Below, one piece after another: positions 1 through 7,032 of a stretch of 64,000 nt of DNA; the first letter of the stretch is position 1, and each line of letters begins with the position of its first letter. The DNA is from Streptomyces glomeratus. Its GTDB lineage: Bacteria; Actinomycetota; Actinomycetes; Streptomycetales; Streptomycetaceae. The stretch is from NCBI RefSeq assembly GCF_021462825.1, contig NZ_JAKEEB010000009.1, positions 248,001 to 312,000 on the forward strand. Direction: 5' to 3'. The translations under genes were made by a program, and so were the position numbers. The notes under the pieces are model-generated. The model was not told the origin of the DNA, did not search any database, and saw nothing but the letters and a program-made list of their open reading frames with translations.

Positions 1-363
1 CAGCATCTCGCCGACGCGCCGGCGGATCTCGGCCTTCGCGACTCCTTTGCGCTTCAGCCCGAAGGCGACGTTGTCGGTGACGCTCAGATGGTCGAACAGG
101 GCGTAACTCTGGAAGACCGTGTTGACGTTGCGCCTGTTCGGCGGCAGCGCGGTCACGTCCTCACCGGCGAGCAGCACCGAGCCCTCGGTGGGGTCGCTGA
201 ATCCGCCGATCATGCGCAGCGAGGTGGTCTTGCCGCAGCCGGAGGGGCCGAGGAGGGAGAAGAAGTGGCCGGCCTCGATGTCGAGGTCGAGGTGGTGGAC
301 GGCGTAGGAGTCCGCGAACTGCTTGGAGACTCCGTCGAGCCGGACGGCGGGGGTCGCGTCCAT
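1..363 (-). CDS. potA: Polyamine-type ABC transporter ATP-binding protein, 3' part missing
   Basis: This is the N-terminal 121 codons of an ABC ATPase; the rest lies beyond the left edge. The Walker A motif GPSGCGKT lies near residue 45 and the Q-loop VFQSYALFDHLSV near residue 87, as in the PotA/spermidine-putrescine class. The ATG at 363 lies 5 bp downstream of the permease stop, so it is the last visible gene of the leftward potD-potB-potC-potA operon. It should power import of the ligand caught by the PotD-like lipoprotein. Family assignment is secure. The substrate is not: Pot-type systems carry polyamines but also other organic cations, and the Rieske oxygenase upstream hints at the latter. 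Confidence 0.92.
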   Translation of the reverse strand, partial: MDATPAVRLDGVSKQFADSYAVHHLDLDIEAGHFFSLLGPSGCGKTTSLRMIGGFSDPTEGSVLLAGEDVTALPPNRRNVNTVFQSYALFDHLSVTDNVAFGLKRKGVAKAEIRRRVGEML

Positions 364-368
364 GGAAG

Positions 369-1250
369 TCACTCCCCGGAGAGGATGTCGAGGCCGCCGC
401 GGCGGCCGAAGAGGCGCGGGATGAACAGGGCCAGGGCGATCAGGGCGACGGATCCCGCGAGCATCAGCGTGCCGACCGCGTTGATGGTGGGCTGGACCCC
501 GAAGCGGATCGCCGAGTAGATCCGCACCGGCAGCGGCTGGGGGTCGACGCCGGTGGTGAAGTAGGCGAGGACGAAGTCGTCGAAGACCAGCGCGAAGATC
601 AGTACGGCGCTGGCCAGTACGGCGGGCAGCAGGGCCGGGAGGGTGACCAGGCGTACCGCCTGCCAGCGGGTGGCGCCGAGGTCCATGGCGGCCTCCTCCA
701 CCTCCGGGTTCAGCGCGGCGACCCGGGAGCGGAGGATGACGGTGACGTAGGAGATGGAGAAGGTGATCTCGGCGAGCATCACCGTGCCGGTGGACAGGGC
801 CACGCCCAGTCCCTTGAACAGCAGCATCGACGCGACCCCGGTCACGATCTCCGGCGTGATCAGCGGCACCAGCATGATCAGCCCGGCCAGCGAGCCGAGC
901 CGGGTACGGCAGCGGACCAGGCCGAGCGCGAGCGCGACGCCGAGGACCACCGAACCGGCCATCGCCACCAGGGAGATCCGCAGACTGGTGCCCAACGAGG
1001 CGATCATCACGTCGTCGTGGACGAAGGCGCGGTACCAGCGAAGGCTGAACCCGCCGAAGACGGTCAGGGACTTCTTGGAGTTGAAGGAGAACAGGGCCAC
1101 GACCGCGATGGGCAGGTAGAGCAGCGCGAAGAACATGGCGGTGACGGCGATCAGGACGCGCGGTTTGCGGTCGGCGCGGCCGCGCCGCGAGCGGCTCCGG
1201 GCGGCGGGACGGGCGGGGGCGGTGGCTGAGGGCAGGCGCAGCAGGGTCAT
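369..1250 (-). CDS. potC: ABC transporter permease, PotC-like
   Basis: The protein has 293 residues with about six hydrophobic segments, the first starting near residue 35 (VLIAVTAMFFALLYLPIAVV). It carries the binding-protein-dependent permease loop with EAAMDLGATRWQAVRLVTLP near residue 185, the EAA motif that contacts the ATPase. The ATG at 1250 overlaps the stop of the upstream permease gene (ATGA), so the two are translationally coupled. Together with the PotB-like protein it should form the membrane channel of a polyamine or organic-cation importer. Confidence 0.92.
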   Translation of the reverse strand: MTLLRLPSATAPARPAARSRSRRGRADRKPRVLIAVTAMFFALLYLPIAVVALFSFNSKKSLTVFGGFSLRWYRAFVHDDVMIASLGTSLRISLVAMAGSVVLGVALALGLVRCRTRLGSLAGLIMLVPLITPEIVTGVASMLLFKGLGVALSTGTVMLAEITFSISYVTVILRSRVAALNPEVEEAAMDLGATRWQAVRLVTLPALLPAVLASAVLIFALVFDDFVLAYFTTGVDPQPLPVRIYSAIRFGVQPTINAVGTLMLAGSVALIALALFIPRLFGRRGGLDILSGE

Positions 1251-2140
1251 CGGCGGGCCTCCGCCTCGTCCTTGCGGGTACGGCGCAGATAGCCGAACAT
1301 CCCGATCAGCAGGACCAGCATCAGCAGCATCGTGAGCGCCGAGCCCAGTGGCCAGTTCTGGCCCTGGAAGAATTTGTCCTGGATGAGGTTGCCGATCATG
1401 ATCTGGTCCGGTCCTCCCATGAGCTGTGCGCTGACGAAGTCGCCCATGGCGGGCAGGAAGACCAGGACGAGCCCGGCCGTCGCGCCCTGCCGGGTGGCGG
1501 GCAGCGTGACGAAGAAGAAGGTGCGGACCGGGCCGCCGTACAGGTCGCGGCCGGCCTCGATGAGGGAGACGTCGAGGCGTTCCAGGGCCGCGTACAGCGG
1601 GATGATCATGAAGACGACGAAGCCGTAGACGAGTCCCGCGACCACGCCGGCACCGGTGTTGAGGATCTTCGTGCTCCCGTCGGCCAGTCCCGCCGCGCGC
1701 AGGGCGCGCAGCACGGGTCCGTCGTCGGAGAGGACCACCGACCAGCCGTACATGCGGACCAGGTAGTTCGCGAAGAACGGCACCACGATCGCGGCGATGA
1801 GCGCGTGCTTGTAGCGGCCGCCGTACAGGGCGATGGTGTACGCCACCGGGTAGGCGACGAGCAGACAGATCGCGCAGGTCAGCAGGGCGTAGCCGAAGGA
1901 GCGGGCGAGGACTTCGGTGTAGGCGGGGTCGGCCAGGGCGCGTACGCCGGACAGGTCGAAGCCGAACCGCGGATTGCCGAGGTCGTCGGTGGTCCCTACG
2001 GCGAGGACGGCGACGAGCACCAGCGAGGCGATCAGGAACCCGGTCATCCACAAGGTGCCGGGCAGCATGAACCAGGTCCACATGCGGCTGCCGTCGGCGC
2101 CGCGCCGACGGGTGCGCGAGGAGAAGCGGAGCAGTGCCAT
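1247..2140 (-). CDS. potB: ABC transporter permease, PotB-like
   Basis: The protein has 297 residues and is the second permease of the Pot-type importer. It starts with a basic cytoplasmic tail, then a transmembrane segment near residues 23-45 (MLPGTLWMTGFLIASLVLVAV), further membrane segments and an EAA-type loop (LIEAGRDLYGGPVRTFFFVTLP, near residue 195). It begins 1 bp after the potD stop and overlaps the potC start. The NYLVRMYGW segment is typical of PotB proteins. It pairs with PotC to form the translocation path. Confidence 0.92.
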   Translation of the reverse strand: MALLRFSSRTRRRGADGSRMWTWFMLPGTLWMTGFLIASLVLVAVLAVGTTDDLGNPRFGFDLSGVRALADPAYTEVLARSFGYALLTCAICLLVAYPVAYTIALYGGRYKHALIAAIVVPFFANYLVRMYGWSVVLSDDGPVLRALRAAGLADGSTKILNTGAGVVAGLVYGFVVFMIIPLYAALERLDVSLIEAGRDLYGGPVRTFFFVTLPATRQGATAGLVLVFLPAMGDFVSAQLMGGPDQIMIGNLIQDKFFQGQNWPLGSALTMLLMLVLLIGMFGYLRRTRKDEAEARR

Positions 2141-2141
2141 G

Positions 2142-3266
2142 TCAGCCCGCCTTCACATGGGTCCAGGCGGTGTCGCGGGCATCCTCCGCGGCGCGGCTGC
2201 CGTTGCGGAAGAACAGGTCCGCCTTCAGGTCGTCCTCGGTGACGAGGCACTCGGGGAAGGGCTTGACCAGCTCGGCGTAGACCTTTTCGGAGCCGGCCAC
2301 CGGCATCGGGTAGCCGATGTACTCGATGTTCTTCTTCACGTTCTCCGGCCGCAGCATGTAGTCGATGAACAGCATCGCGGTGCCCGGGTGCGGGGCGTTC
2401 CAGGGGATGGCGTAGCAGTCGGAGTTGATCGGAGTGCCCTCCCTGGGGGCCTCGAAGCCGAACACGGAGGGGTCTTTGGCCTGGTTGAGCATGGCGGCCA
2501 TGTCACCGCTCCAGGCCTGCGTCATGACCGCGTTGCCGTTGAGGAGGTTGTTGTAGCTGTCGCTGGAGAAGCCGCGCAGCCGCGGTCGCAGGGTGCCCAG
2601 CAGGGAGGTGATGCGGTCGAGGTCGTCCCTGTCACCCGTACTGACCTTCAGGCCGAGCTCGAGGGCGCCCATGCCGAGCACCTCGTCCCGGTCGTCGAGC
2701 AGGAAGACCTTGCCCTTGGCCTTGTCGTTCCACAGGTCCTTCCAGGATCCGGTCAGCTCGCCGATCTTGTCCCGGCGCCAGCCGATGCCGGTCTTGTAGG
2801 CGGTGAAGGGAACGGTGTGCGCGGAGCCGGGGTCGTACCAGGGGTCGGCGAAATAGGCGTACCTGCCGAATATGGCGTGCGCGTTGCTGAGCTGCGAGTG
2901 GTCGATACGGCGCAGCCGGCCGCCGCGGACCAGACGCTGGGCCCACTTGGCGGTGGGGAAGATGATGTCGTAGCGGTTGCCCGCGTTGAGCTTGGCGACC
3001 ATGCCTTCCATCGAGTCGAAGTTCGACTGGATGACCTTGACGCCGTACTCCTTCTGAAATCCCTTGAAAACGGACGGGTCGACGAAGTCGGCCCAGTTGA
3101 AGTAGACGAGGTCACCGTCGACGCGCGCCCGGACCGAGGCGAGCTGCTGGGCGTCGGGCGTTTTGGGGGGCATGAAGCCGCAGCCACCGACTGCGGCGCC
3201 GAGCAGGCCGCAGGCACCCGCTCGCAGTGCGGCGCGTCGGGTCGGTGGGAGTACTTCGGGGCACAT
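2142..3266 (-). CDS. potD: Extracellular solute-binding lipoprotein, PotD-like
   Basis: The protein has 374 residues. The N-terminus has twin arginines (TRRAALRAG), a short hydrophobic stretch and a lipobox-like LGAAVGGC, which suggests a Tat-exported lipoprotein anchored outside the membrane. The mature part matches the spermidine/putrescine-binding fold: VYFNWADFVDPSVFKGFQKE near residue 55, then YDIIFPTAKWAQRLVRGG, and YCYAIPWN-like lobes further on (SDCYAIPWN). It should capture the imported solute and hand it to PotB/PotC. It is the first transporter gene, 190 bp downstream of the Rieske gene on the same strand. Whether the ligand is a polyamine or another cation cannot be read from the sequence. 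Confidence 0.9.
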   Translation of the reverse strand: MCPEVLPPTRRAALRAGACGLLGAAVGGCGFMPPKTPDAQQLASVRARVDGDLVYFNWADFVDPSVFKGFQKEYGVKVIQSNFDSMEGMVAKLNAGNRYDIIFPTAKWAQRLVRGGRLRRIDHSQLSNAHAIFGRYAYFADPWYDPGSAHTVPFTAYKTGIGWRRDKIGELTGSWKDLWNDKAKGKVFLLDDRDEVLGMGALELGLKVSTGDRDDLDRITSLLGTLRPRLRGFSSDSYNNLLNGNAVMTQAWSGDMAAMLNQAKDPSVFGFEAPREGTPINSDCYAIPWNAPHPGTAMLFIDYMLRPENVKKNIEYIGYPMPVAGSEKVYAELVKPFPECLVTEDDLKADLFFRNGSRAAEDARDTAWTHVKAG

Positions 3267-3456
3267 CGGACGTCCTCTCCGTCGAGGAACGGCGCAACTC
3301 CAGGGCGGGACCGGCTGGTCGGCTCACGGAGGCCCTGACTCCGTAGTGAAGACCGGTCTGGGGAGGGTGCGTGCGTCGTGGGTCAGCGGGTGCCGGATAA
3401 GGACGACGGGAGGCGTACGGCGTGCGGGCGCGGCGAGGCCGCCTGGCCGGCGGGCG

Positions 3457-4635
3457 TCACGATGCGTCCCCTGCCAGGTCGTCCCGGACCCGGCGGGCGA
3501 ACCAGCCGACGGCGGCCTCGCGCTGCGACAGCGGACCCGGCTCGAAGCCGGGCGTACGCAGGCCGGCCTGGACACGCTCCACGAGTTCGGCGTCCTCGTC
3601 GTTGGTGACCCAGCCGATGTGGATGTTCAGCCGCCGGGCCAGCCGGGTGCGGACGCTCTCCCCGTGCCGGGTGTAGAAAGCGCCGGGGATCGCCGCCCGG
3701 TCCTGGGCGGTGGGCAGGGCGGTCCACGCGAGCACGTGGTCAGGGTAGAAGTCGATGAGCGTGTTCGGGTAGATCACGGCGTAGCGCCACACGCGCCGGT
3801 CGGCTTCGGTCAGGCCCGGCATCGGGGTCGCCAGCCGCTGGTAGAGCCGCTCGGTCCAGTTGGAGGAGGGCTTGTCGCGCAGCGGGGACTCGAACAGTAC
3901 GTAGTTCTCCCGCACGTCCACCGTGTACGCCTGGTAGTCGAGAAGACGCATGAGCGCGGGGTGGGCCACGGGGACGTGGTAGCCCTCGAGGTAGTTGTCG
4001 ACGATCACCTTCCAGTTGGCGTTCTGCTCCTCGCCGCCGGACAGGTCGTGGATACGGTGCTTGCCGACGGGCACGAGGCCGGGCCCGGCATAGCGGCCGA
4101 CGGCCTCGGCGAGCCCGGCGCAGCTCTCGGCGAGCGGAGTGGCCTCCATGTCGAGGTTGGCGAAGACGAAGCCGAGGAACGACTCCACATTGACCGGGAA
4201 CAGGCCGAGCCGGGGCTTGTCGAGGCAGGGGATCCGGCGCGCCTCGGGGGCGCCGACCAGCCGTCCGTCCAGTTTGTAGGTCCAGCCGTGGTACGGGCAG
4301 CGGATCGCCTTGCCCGACGGTTCGGGGGCACTGACCAGGCGGGTGCCGCGATGCCGGCAGACGTTGAGGTGGGCGGCGAGGCCGCCGTCCTCGGTGCGGA
4401 CGACGAGCACCTCCCGGCCGGCGACGGTGGCGGTCAGCCGTGCGCCGGGGCCGGGGAGATCGGATTCGTGGCAGACGAGCTGCCAGGACTTGGCGAAGAT
4501 GCGTTCCGTCTCGGCCTCGGAGATGGCCGGATCCGTGTAGTAGCGCGCCGGAAGCGCTTCCCCGGGGCGTTCGAGGGGCGGCCCCGGCGGAACAGGGGCG
4601 ACGACGCCGGCTGCCCGGGTGGTCGGGGGGTGCAT
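3457..4635 (-). CDS. Rieske non-heme iron oxygenase, alpha subunit (choline monooxygenase-like group)
   Basis: The protein has 392 residues. The Rieske [2Fe-2S] ligands are C93-x-H95 and C113-x2-H116 (CRHRG, CPYHGW). The catalytic domain has NWKVIVDNYLEGYHVPVAHP with mononuclear-iron ligands H220 and H225. The residue at the usual bridging aspartate position appears to be E217, a change described in the carnitine oxygenase CntA. The protein resembles choline, betaine and carnitine-type oxygenases that cleave C-N bonds rather than aromatic dioxygenases, and there is no beta subunit. A strong GGAGGAGGA ribosome site precedes the ATG. No dedicated FNR-type reductase gene is adjacent; the divergent NuoF-like and ferredoxin genes may supply electrons. 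The substrate is unknown. Confidence 0.9.
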   Translation of the reverse strand: MHPPTTRAAGVVAPVPPGPPLERPGEALPARYYTDPAISEAETERIFAKSWQLVCHESDLPGPGARLTATVAGREVLVVRTEDGGLAAHLNVCRHRGTRLVSAPEPSGKAIRCPYHGWTYKLDGRLVGAPEARRIPCLDKPRLGLFPVNVESFLGFVFANLDMEATPLAESCAGLAEAVGRYAGPGLVPVGKHRIHDLSGGEEQNANWKVIVDNYLEGYHVPVAHPALMRLLDYQAYTVDVRENYVLFESPLRDKPSSNWTERLYQRLATPMPGLTEADRRVWRYAVIYPNTLIDFYPDHVLAWTALPTAQDRAAIPGAFYTRHGESVRTRLARRLNIHIGWVTNDEDAELVERVQAGLRTPGFEPGPLSQREAAVGWFARRVRDDLAGDAS

Positions 4636-4730
4636 ACGGTCCTCCTCCGCGCCGCGGCGGCGGCGATGGGCGGTGAGGCTGTGCCCGGAAAGGCGGCAGG
4701 TGCGACTACCCGGACCTGCCGCGCATCCGG

Positions 4731-4750
4731 CTGACTAATTGGTTAGTCAG
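4731..4750. promoter_or_regulatory. Inverted-repeat operator 1 between divergent operons
   Basis: The sequence is a perfect 8-bp inverted repeat, CTGACTAA / TTAGTCAG, separated by 4 bp. It is AT-rich in a GC-rich leader and lies 96 bp upstream of the Rieske start. A near copy lies 57 bp to the right. The form suits a TetR-family dimer; the TetR gene closing the rightward operon (12529-13140) is the likely regulator, by inference. Confidence 0.7.
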
Positions 4751-4787
4751 AGTGGGCTCGCTGCCGGGGCAAGTCAAGACTTGTGAG

Positions 4788-4807
4788 CTGACTAATTAGT
4801 TAGTTAG
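4788..4807. promoter_or_regulatory. Inverted-repeat operator 2 between divergent operons
   Basis: This is a copy of the 4731-4750 site with one mismatch in the right arm (CTGACTAA, 4 bp, TTAGTTAG). Having two sites in one divergent leader suggests one repressor controls both the leftward Rieske/transport operon and the rightward CoA-pathway operon. Confidence 0.65.
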
Positions 4808-4851
4808 TGTCGTGGCAGGCGGATGGCCCGGGTCCCGCAGACGGATTCCCA

Positions 4852-4890
4852 GACGTATGCCGCAAGCCCCCCGACGTACGCCGCAAGCCC
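4852..4890. repeat. Tandem 18-bp direct repeat in operon leader
   Basis: Two copies of GACGTAYGCCGCAAGCCC (4852-4869 and 4873-4890) differ at one base and are spaced 21 bp apart, two helical turns. They lie in the leader of the rightward operon, downstream of the twin operators. The spacing would suit an activator binding on one face, but the function is unknown. Confidence 0.55.
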
Positions 4891-4914
4891 GCGGATCACC
4901 GTCCGCGTCACACC

Positions 4915-4936
4915 GGGCGTCCGGATCCGGACACCC
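4915..4936. promoter_or_regulatory. Palindrome in operon leader
   Basis: The core GTCCGGATCCGGAC (4919-4932) is a perfect 14-bp palindrome, extended by GGG and CCC around one mismatched pair to 22 bp. It lies 114 bp upstream of the first rightward gene. It may be a protein-binding site or an RNA hairpin; GC-rich DNA yields such palindromes by chance, so confidence is low. Confidence 0.35.
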
Positions 4937-5050
4937 ACACAGCTCCTCGCACCGCGCGTCACGGCACCGGAGCATCCCCACCACGTCATTGCCGCGCCAC
5001 CCCCGTTCCCCGGGCCACGACCCGGAAACGGTGCGAACCCGGAGGCACGC

Positions 5051-5533
5051 ATGAGCGCTCGCCGAAGTCTCGTATGGCTCGGCCTCACACCGGAGCCCGA
5101 ACAGGAACTGCCCACCGCGGTGGCCGCCCTGCGGGCCCCGGCCGACGCCCGCCCGCCGGCCGCCCTCGTCGCCGCCGAGCGGCACCGCGTCGAACGGCTG
5201 GTGCTGCGCGGCACCCAGCGCGGCTGGCTGCGCTACCTGCGGGAAGTCACCGACCTGGTCGTCGAGGCCGCCGCGGGATCCGCCACCGCCGACCCACGGG
5301 CGGCGCTGGTGGCCGGCGAGGTCGTCCTCGATCACCACCGCATGCTGATCGGCCTGCCCGGGGCGGGCTATGCACGAACGGCCACACAGCGGCGGGATCT
5401 GGAAGGGGCGTTGGCGCGGCTGAGATCCCGTAACGGCACCGATCCCTCAGGCCCCTTCGGCCCCTCTGGGCCTTCGGACCCCTGTTGCCTCCAGCCCCCC
5501 TTCGGCCACTCCGAGCCCAGGAGCACCGCATGA
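5051..5533 (+). CDS. Small unknown protein, first gene of the NuoF/ferredoxin/CoA operon
   Basis: The ATG at 5051 follows a GGAGG ribosome site at 5041-5045 and gives 160 residues. Residues 1-115 look like a compact, helical, Ala/Arg/Leu-rich domain (AERHRVERLVLRGTQRGWLRYLREV region). The last 35 residues are Gly/Pro/Ser-rich and probably disordered. No membrane segment, cofactor motif or recognised domain is visible. Its stop overlaps the ATG of the NuoF-like gene (ATGA), so the two are translated together, which suggests an accessory or assembly role for that flavoprotein. I do not recognise the family. Confidence 0.75.
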   Translation: MSARRSLVWLGLTPEPEQELPTAVAALRAPADARPPAALVAAERHRVERLVLRGTQRGWLRYLREVTDLVVEAAAGSATADPRAALVAGEVVLDHHRMLIGLPGAGYARTATQRRDLEGALARLRSRNGTDPSGPFGPSGPSDPCCLQPPFGHSEPRSTA

Positions 5534-6783
5534 CCGGCGTCTTCTCCCTCCTCCCCGAAGGTCGGCCCGGCCTCCTCGACCCGCTGCTCTCCGGTGCCCG
5601 GATGCCCGGCGGCACAGAGGACATCTCCACCTATCTGGCCGCCGGCGGTTACGCGCCACTGACCGTGACCGACCGGTTGCTCGACCGGATCGCCGCGGCG
5701 GGCCTGCGCGGCCGCGGCGGGGCCGGATTCCCCGCCGCGGTCAAGCTCCGCGCCGTCCGCGACGCACCCGGCCCGCCCGTGGTCGTGGCCAACGGCGAGG
5801 AGGGCGAACCGGGGTCGGTGAAGGACCGGTGGCTGCTGCGTCACCGGCCGCACGTCGTGCTGGACGGCATCCGGCTGGCCGCGGCCATGACCGGTGCCGA
5901 GCGCGGCTTTGTGTATCTCTCCGACGCCCACGCCGAGCGGGCCGTGTGCCGGGCACTGGCCGAGTGTCCCCCCCATCTGCGCATCGACGTCGTCCGCGCG
6001 GAGCACACCTACGTGGCGGGGGAGGAGACCGCGGTCGTACGACGTATCGAGGGCGGCCCGGCACTCCCCACGGCGAAACCCCCGCGCCCGTTCCAGAGCG
6101 GTGTGGGTGGCGCCCCCACCCTCGTCGCCAACGCCGAGACGTTGGCCCGTGTCGCGGTGATGTACTCGCGTCCCGACGCCGCCGCTGCCATTGCCGGTAC
6201 CCATCTGGTGACCCTCTCGGGTGGCGATGGCGCCGCCGCCCTGGTGGAGGTGCCCGCCGGTACGCATCTGAAGGTCCTCGCCGACCTGTGCGGGCACGGC
6301 AGAGCCGGGGCGGTCCTGCTGGGCGGCCTGTTCGGTGGCCTGTACGGCCACGGCTGGACGGACCTGCCGCTCGACCACGACCGCCTGAACACGGCCGGCG
6401 CCGCCCTCGGCTGTGGAGCGCTGCATTTCCTGCACCCCCGGGACTGCCCGGTCGCCGTCGCCACCGAAGCCGCCGCCTATCTCGCGGCGCAGAGCGCCCG
6501 GCAGTGCGGTGTCTGCGTCGCCGGCACCCGGGCGCTGGCCGGAACCCTCACGGCCGTCGCACGCGGCGAGGCCGGCGGCGACACGGCCGACAAGCTGCAC
6601 CGCTGGTCCCGGCAACTGCCCGGTCGCGGGGCCTGCGGGCTGCTCGACGCCGCCGCCCGCGTCGTCGGCACCCTTCTCGCCCACTTCCCGGACCGCGTCC
6701 ACGCCCACAGCGGCTCCGTCTGCGCCGCCTGTCAAGGCGGGACACCGGAGGACGGGCGCCGATTCACGGTTCCGGTCCCCTGA
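5530..6783 (+). CDS. NuoF-like NADH-binding flavoprotein with SLBB and degenerate Fe-S domain
   Basis: The protein has 417 residues. The ATG at 5530 has AGGAG upstream and overlaps the previous stop. The NADH/FMN fold is clear: GLRGRGGAGFPA (residues 59-70), ANGEEGEPGSVKDR (87-100) and GGAPTLVANAETLA. An SLBB segment follows (VEVPAGTHLKVLADLCG, near 239-255). In the C-terminal iron-sulfur domain, C326 and C329 are present (QCGVCVAGT) but the third NuoF cysteine is Gly332; C369 may be the last ligand. It is not part of a complex I operon. I infer that it passes NADH electrons to the adjacent ferredoxin and so to the Rieske oxygenase or the acyl-CoA dehydrogenases. Confidence 0.82.
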   Translation: MTGVFSLLPEGRPGLLDPLLSGARMPGGTEDISTYLAAGGYAPLTVTDRLLDRIAAAGLRGRGGAGFPAAVKLRAVRDAPGPPVVVANGEEGEPGSVKDRWLLRHRPHVVLDGIRLAAAMTGAERGFVYLSDAHAERAVCRALAECPPHLRIDVVRAEHTYVAGEETAVVRRIEGGPALPTAKPPRPFQSGVGGAPTLVANAETLARVAVMYSRPDAAAAIAGTHLVTLSGGDGAAALVEVPAGTHLKVLADLCGHGRAGAVLLGGLFGGLYGHGWTDLPLDHDRLNTAGAALGCGALHFLHPRDCPVAVATEAAAYLAAQSARQCGVCVAGTRALAGTLTAVARGEAGGDTADKLHRWSRQLPGRGACGLLDAAARVVGTLLAHFPDRVHAHSGSVCAACQGGTPEDGRRFTVPVP

Positions 6784-6839
6784 CCCGAGGCCCGGCCTTC
6801 GCCCCGCACCCTCACCCAGCGCACCGAAAGGACCGCACC

Positions 6840-7031
6840 ATGAAACTCCTGCTGGACTCCACCCGCTGCCAGGGCTACGGCCTGTGCCAGGAACCCGCGC
6901 CCGAGCTGATCGAACTGGACGATTGGGGATATGCGCAGGTGCGCGAGAGCGCCGTCCCGCAGGACGGCGAGGAAGCCGCCGCTGCCGCCGTCGCCGCCTG
7001 CCCCAACTCCGCTCTGCGGCTGGTGAAGTGA
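6840..7031 (+). CDS. One-cluster ferredoxin of the actinobacterial P450-partner type
   Basis: The protein has 63 residues. The cluster motif is C9-QGYGL-C15 with a later CP pair (ACPNSAL), so the middle cysteine of a CxxCxxC motif is Tyr12. That pattern is typical of [3Fe-4S] or atypical [4Fe-4S] ferredoxins that serve cytochromes P450 in actinomycetes. No P450 is nearby; the likely partners are the NuoF-like flavoprotein immediately upstream and the divergent Rieske oxygenase. The start is supported by GAAAGGA upstream. One base separates its stop from the acyl-CoA synthetase start. Confidence 0.9.
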   Translation: MKLLLDSTRCQGYGLCQEPAPELIELDDWGYAQVRESAVPQDGEEAAAAAVAACPNSALRLVK

Positions 7032-7032
7032 C

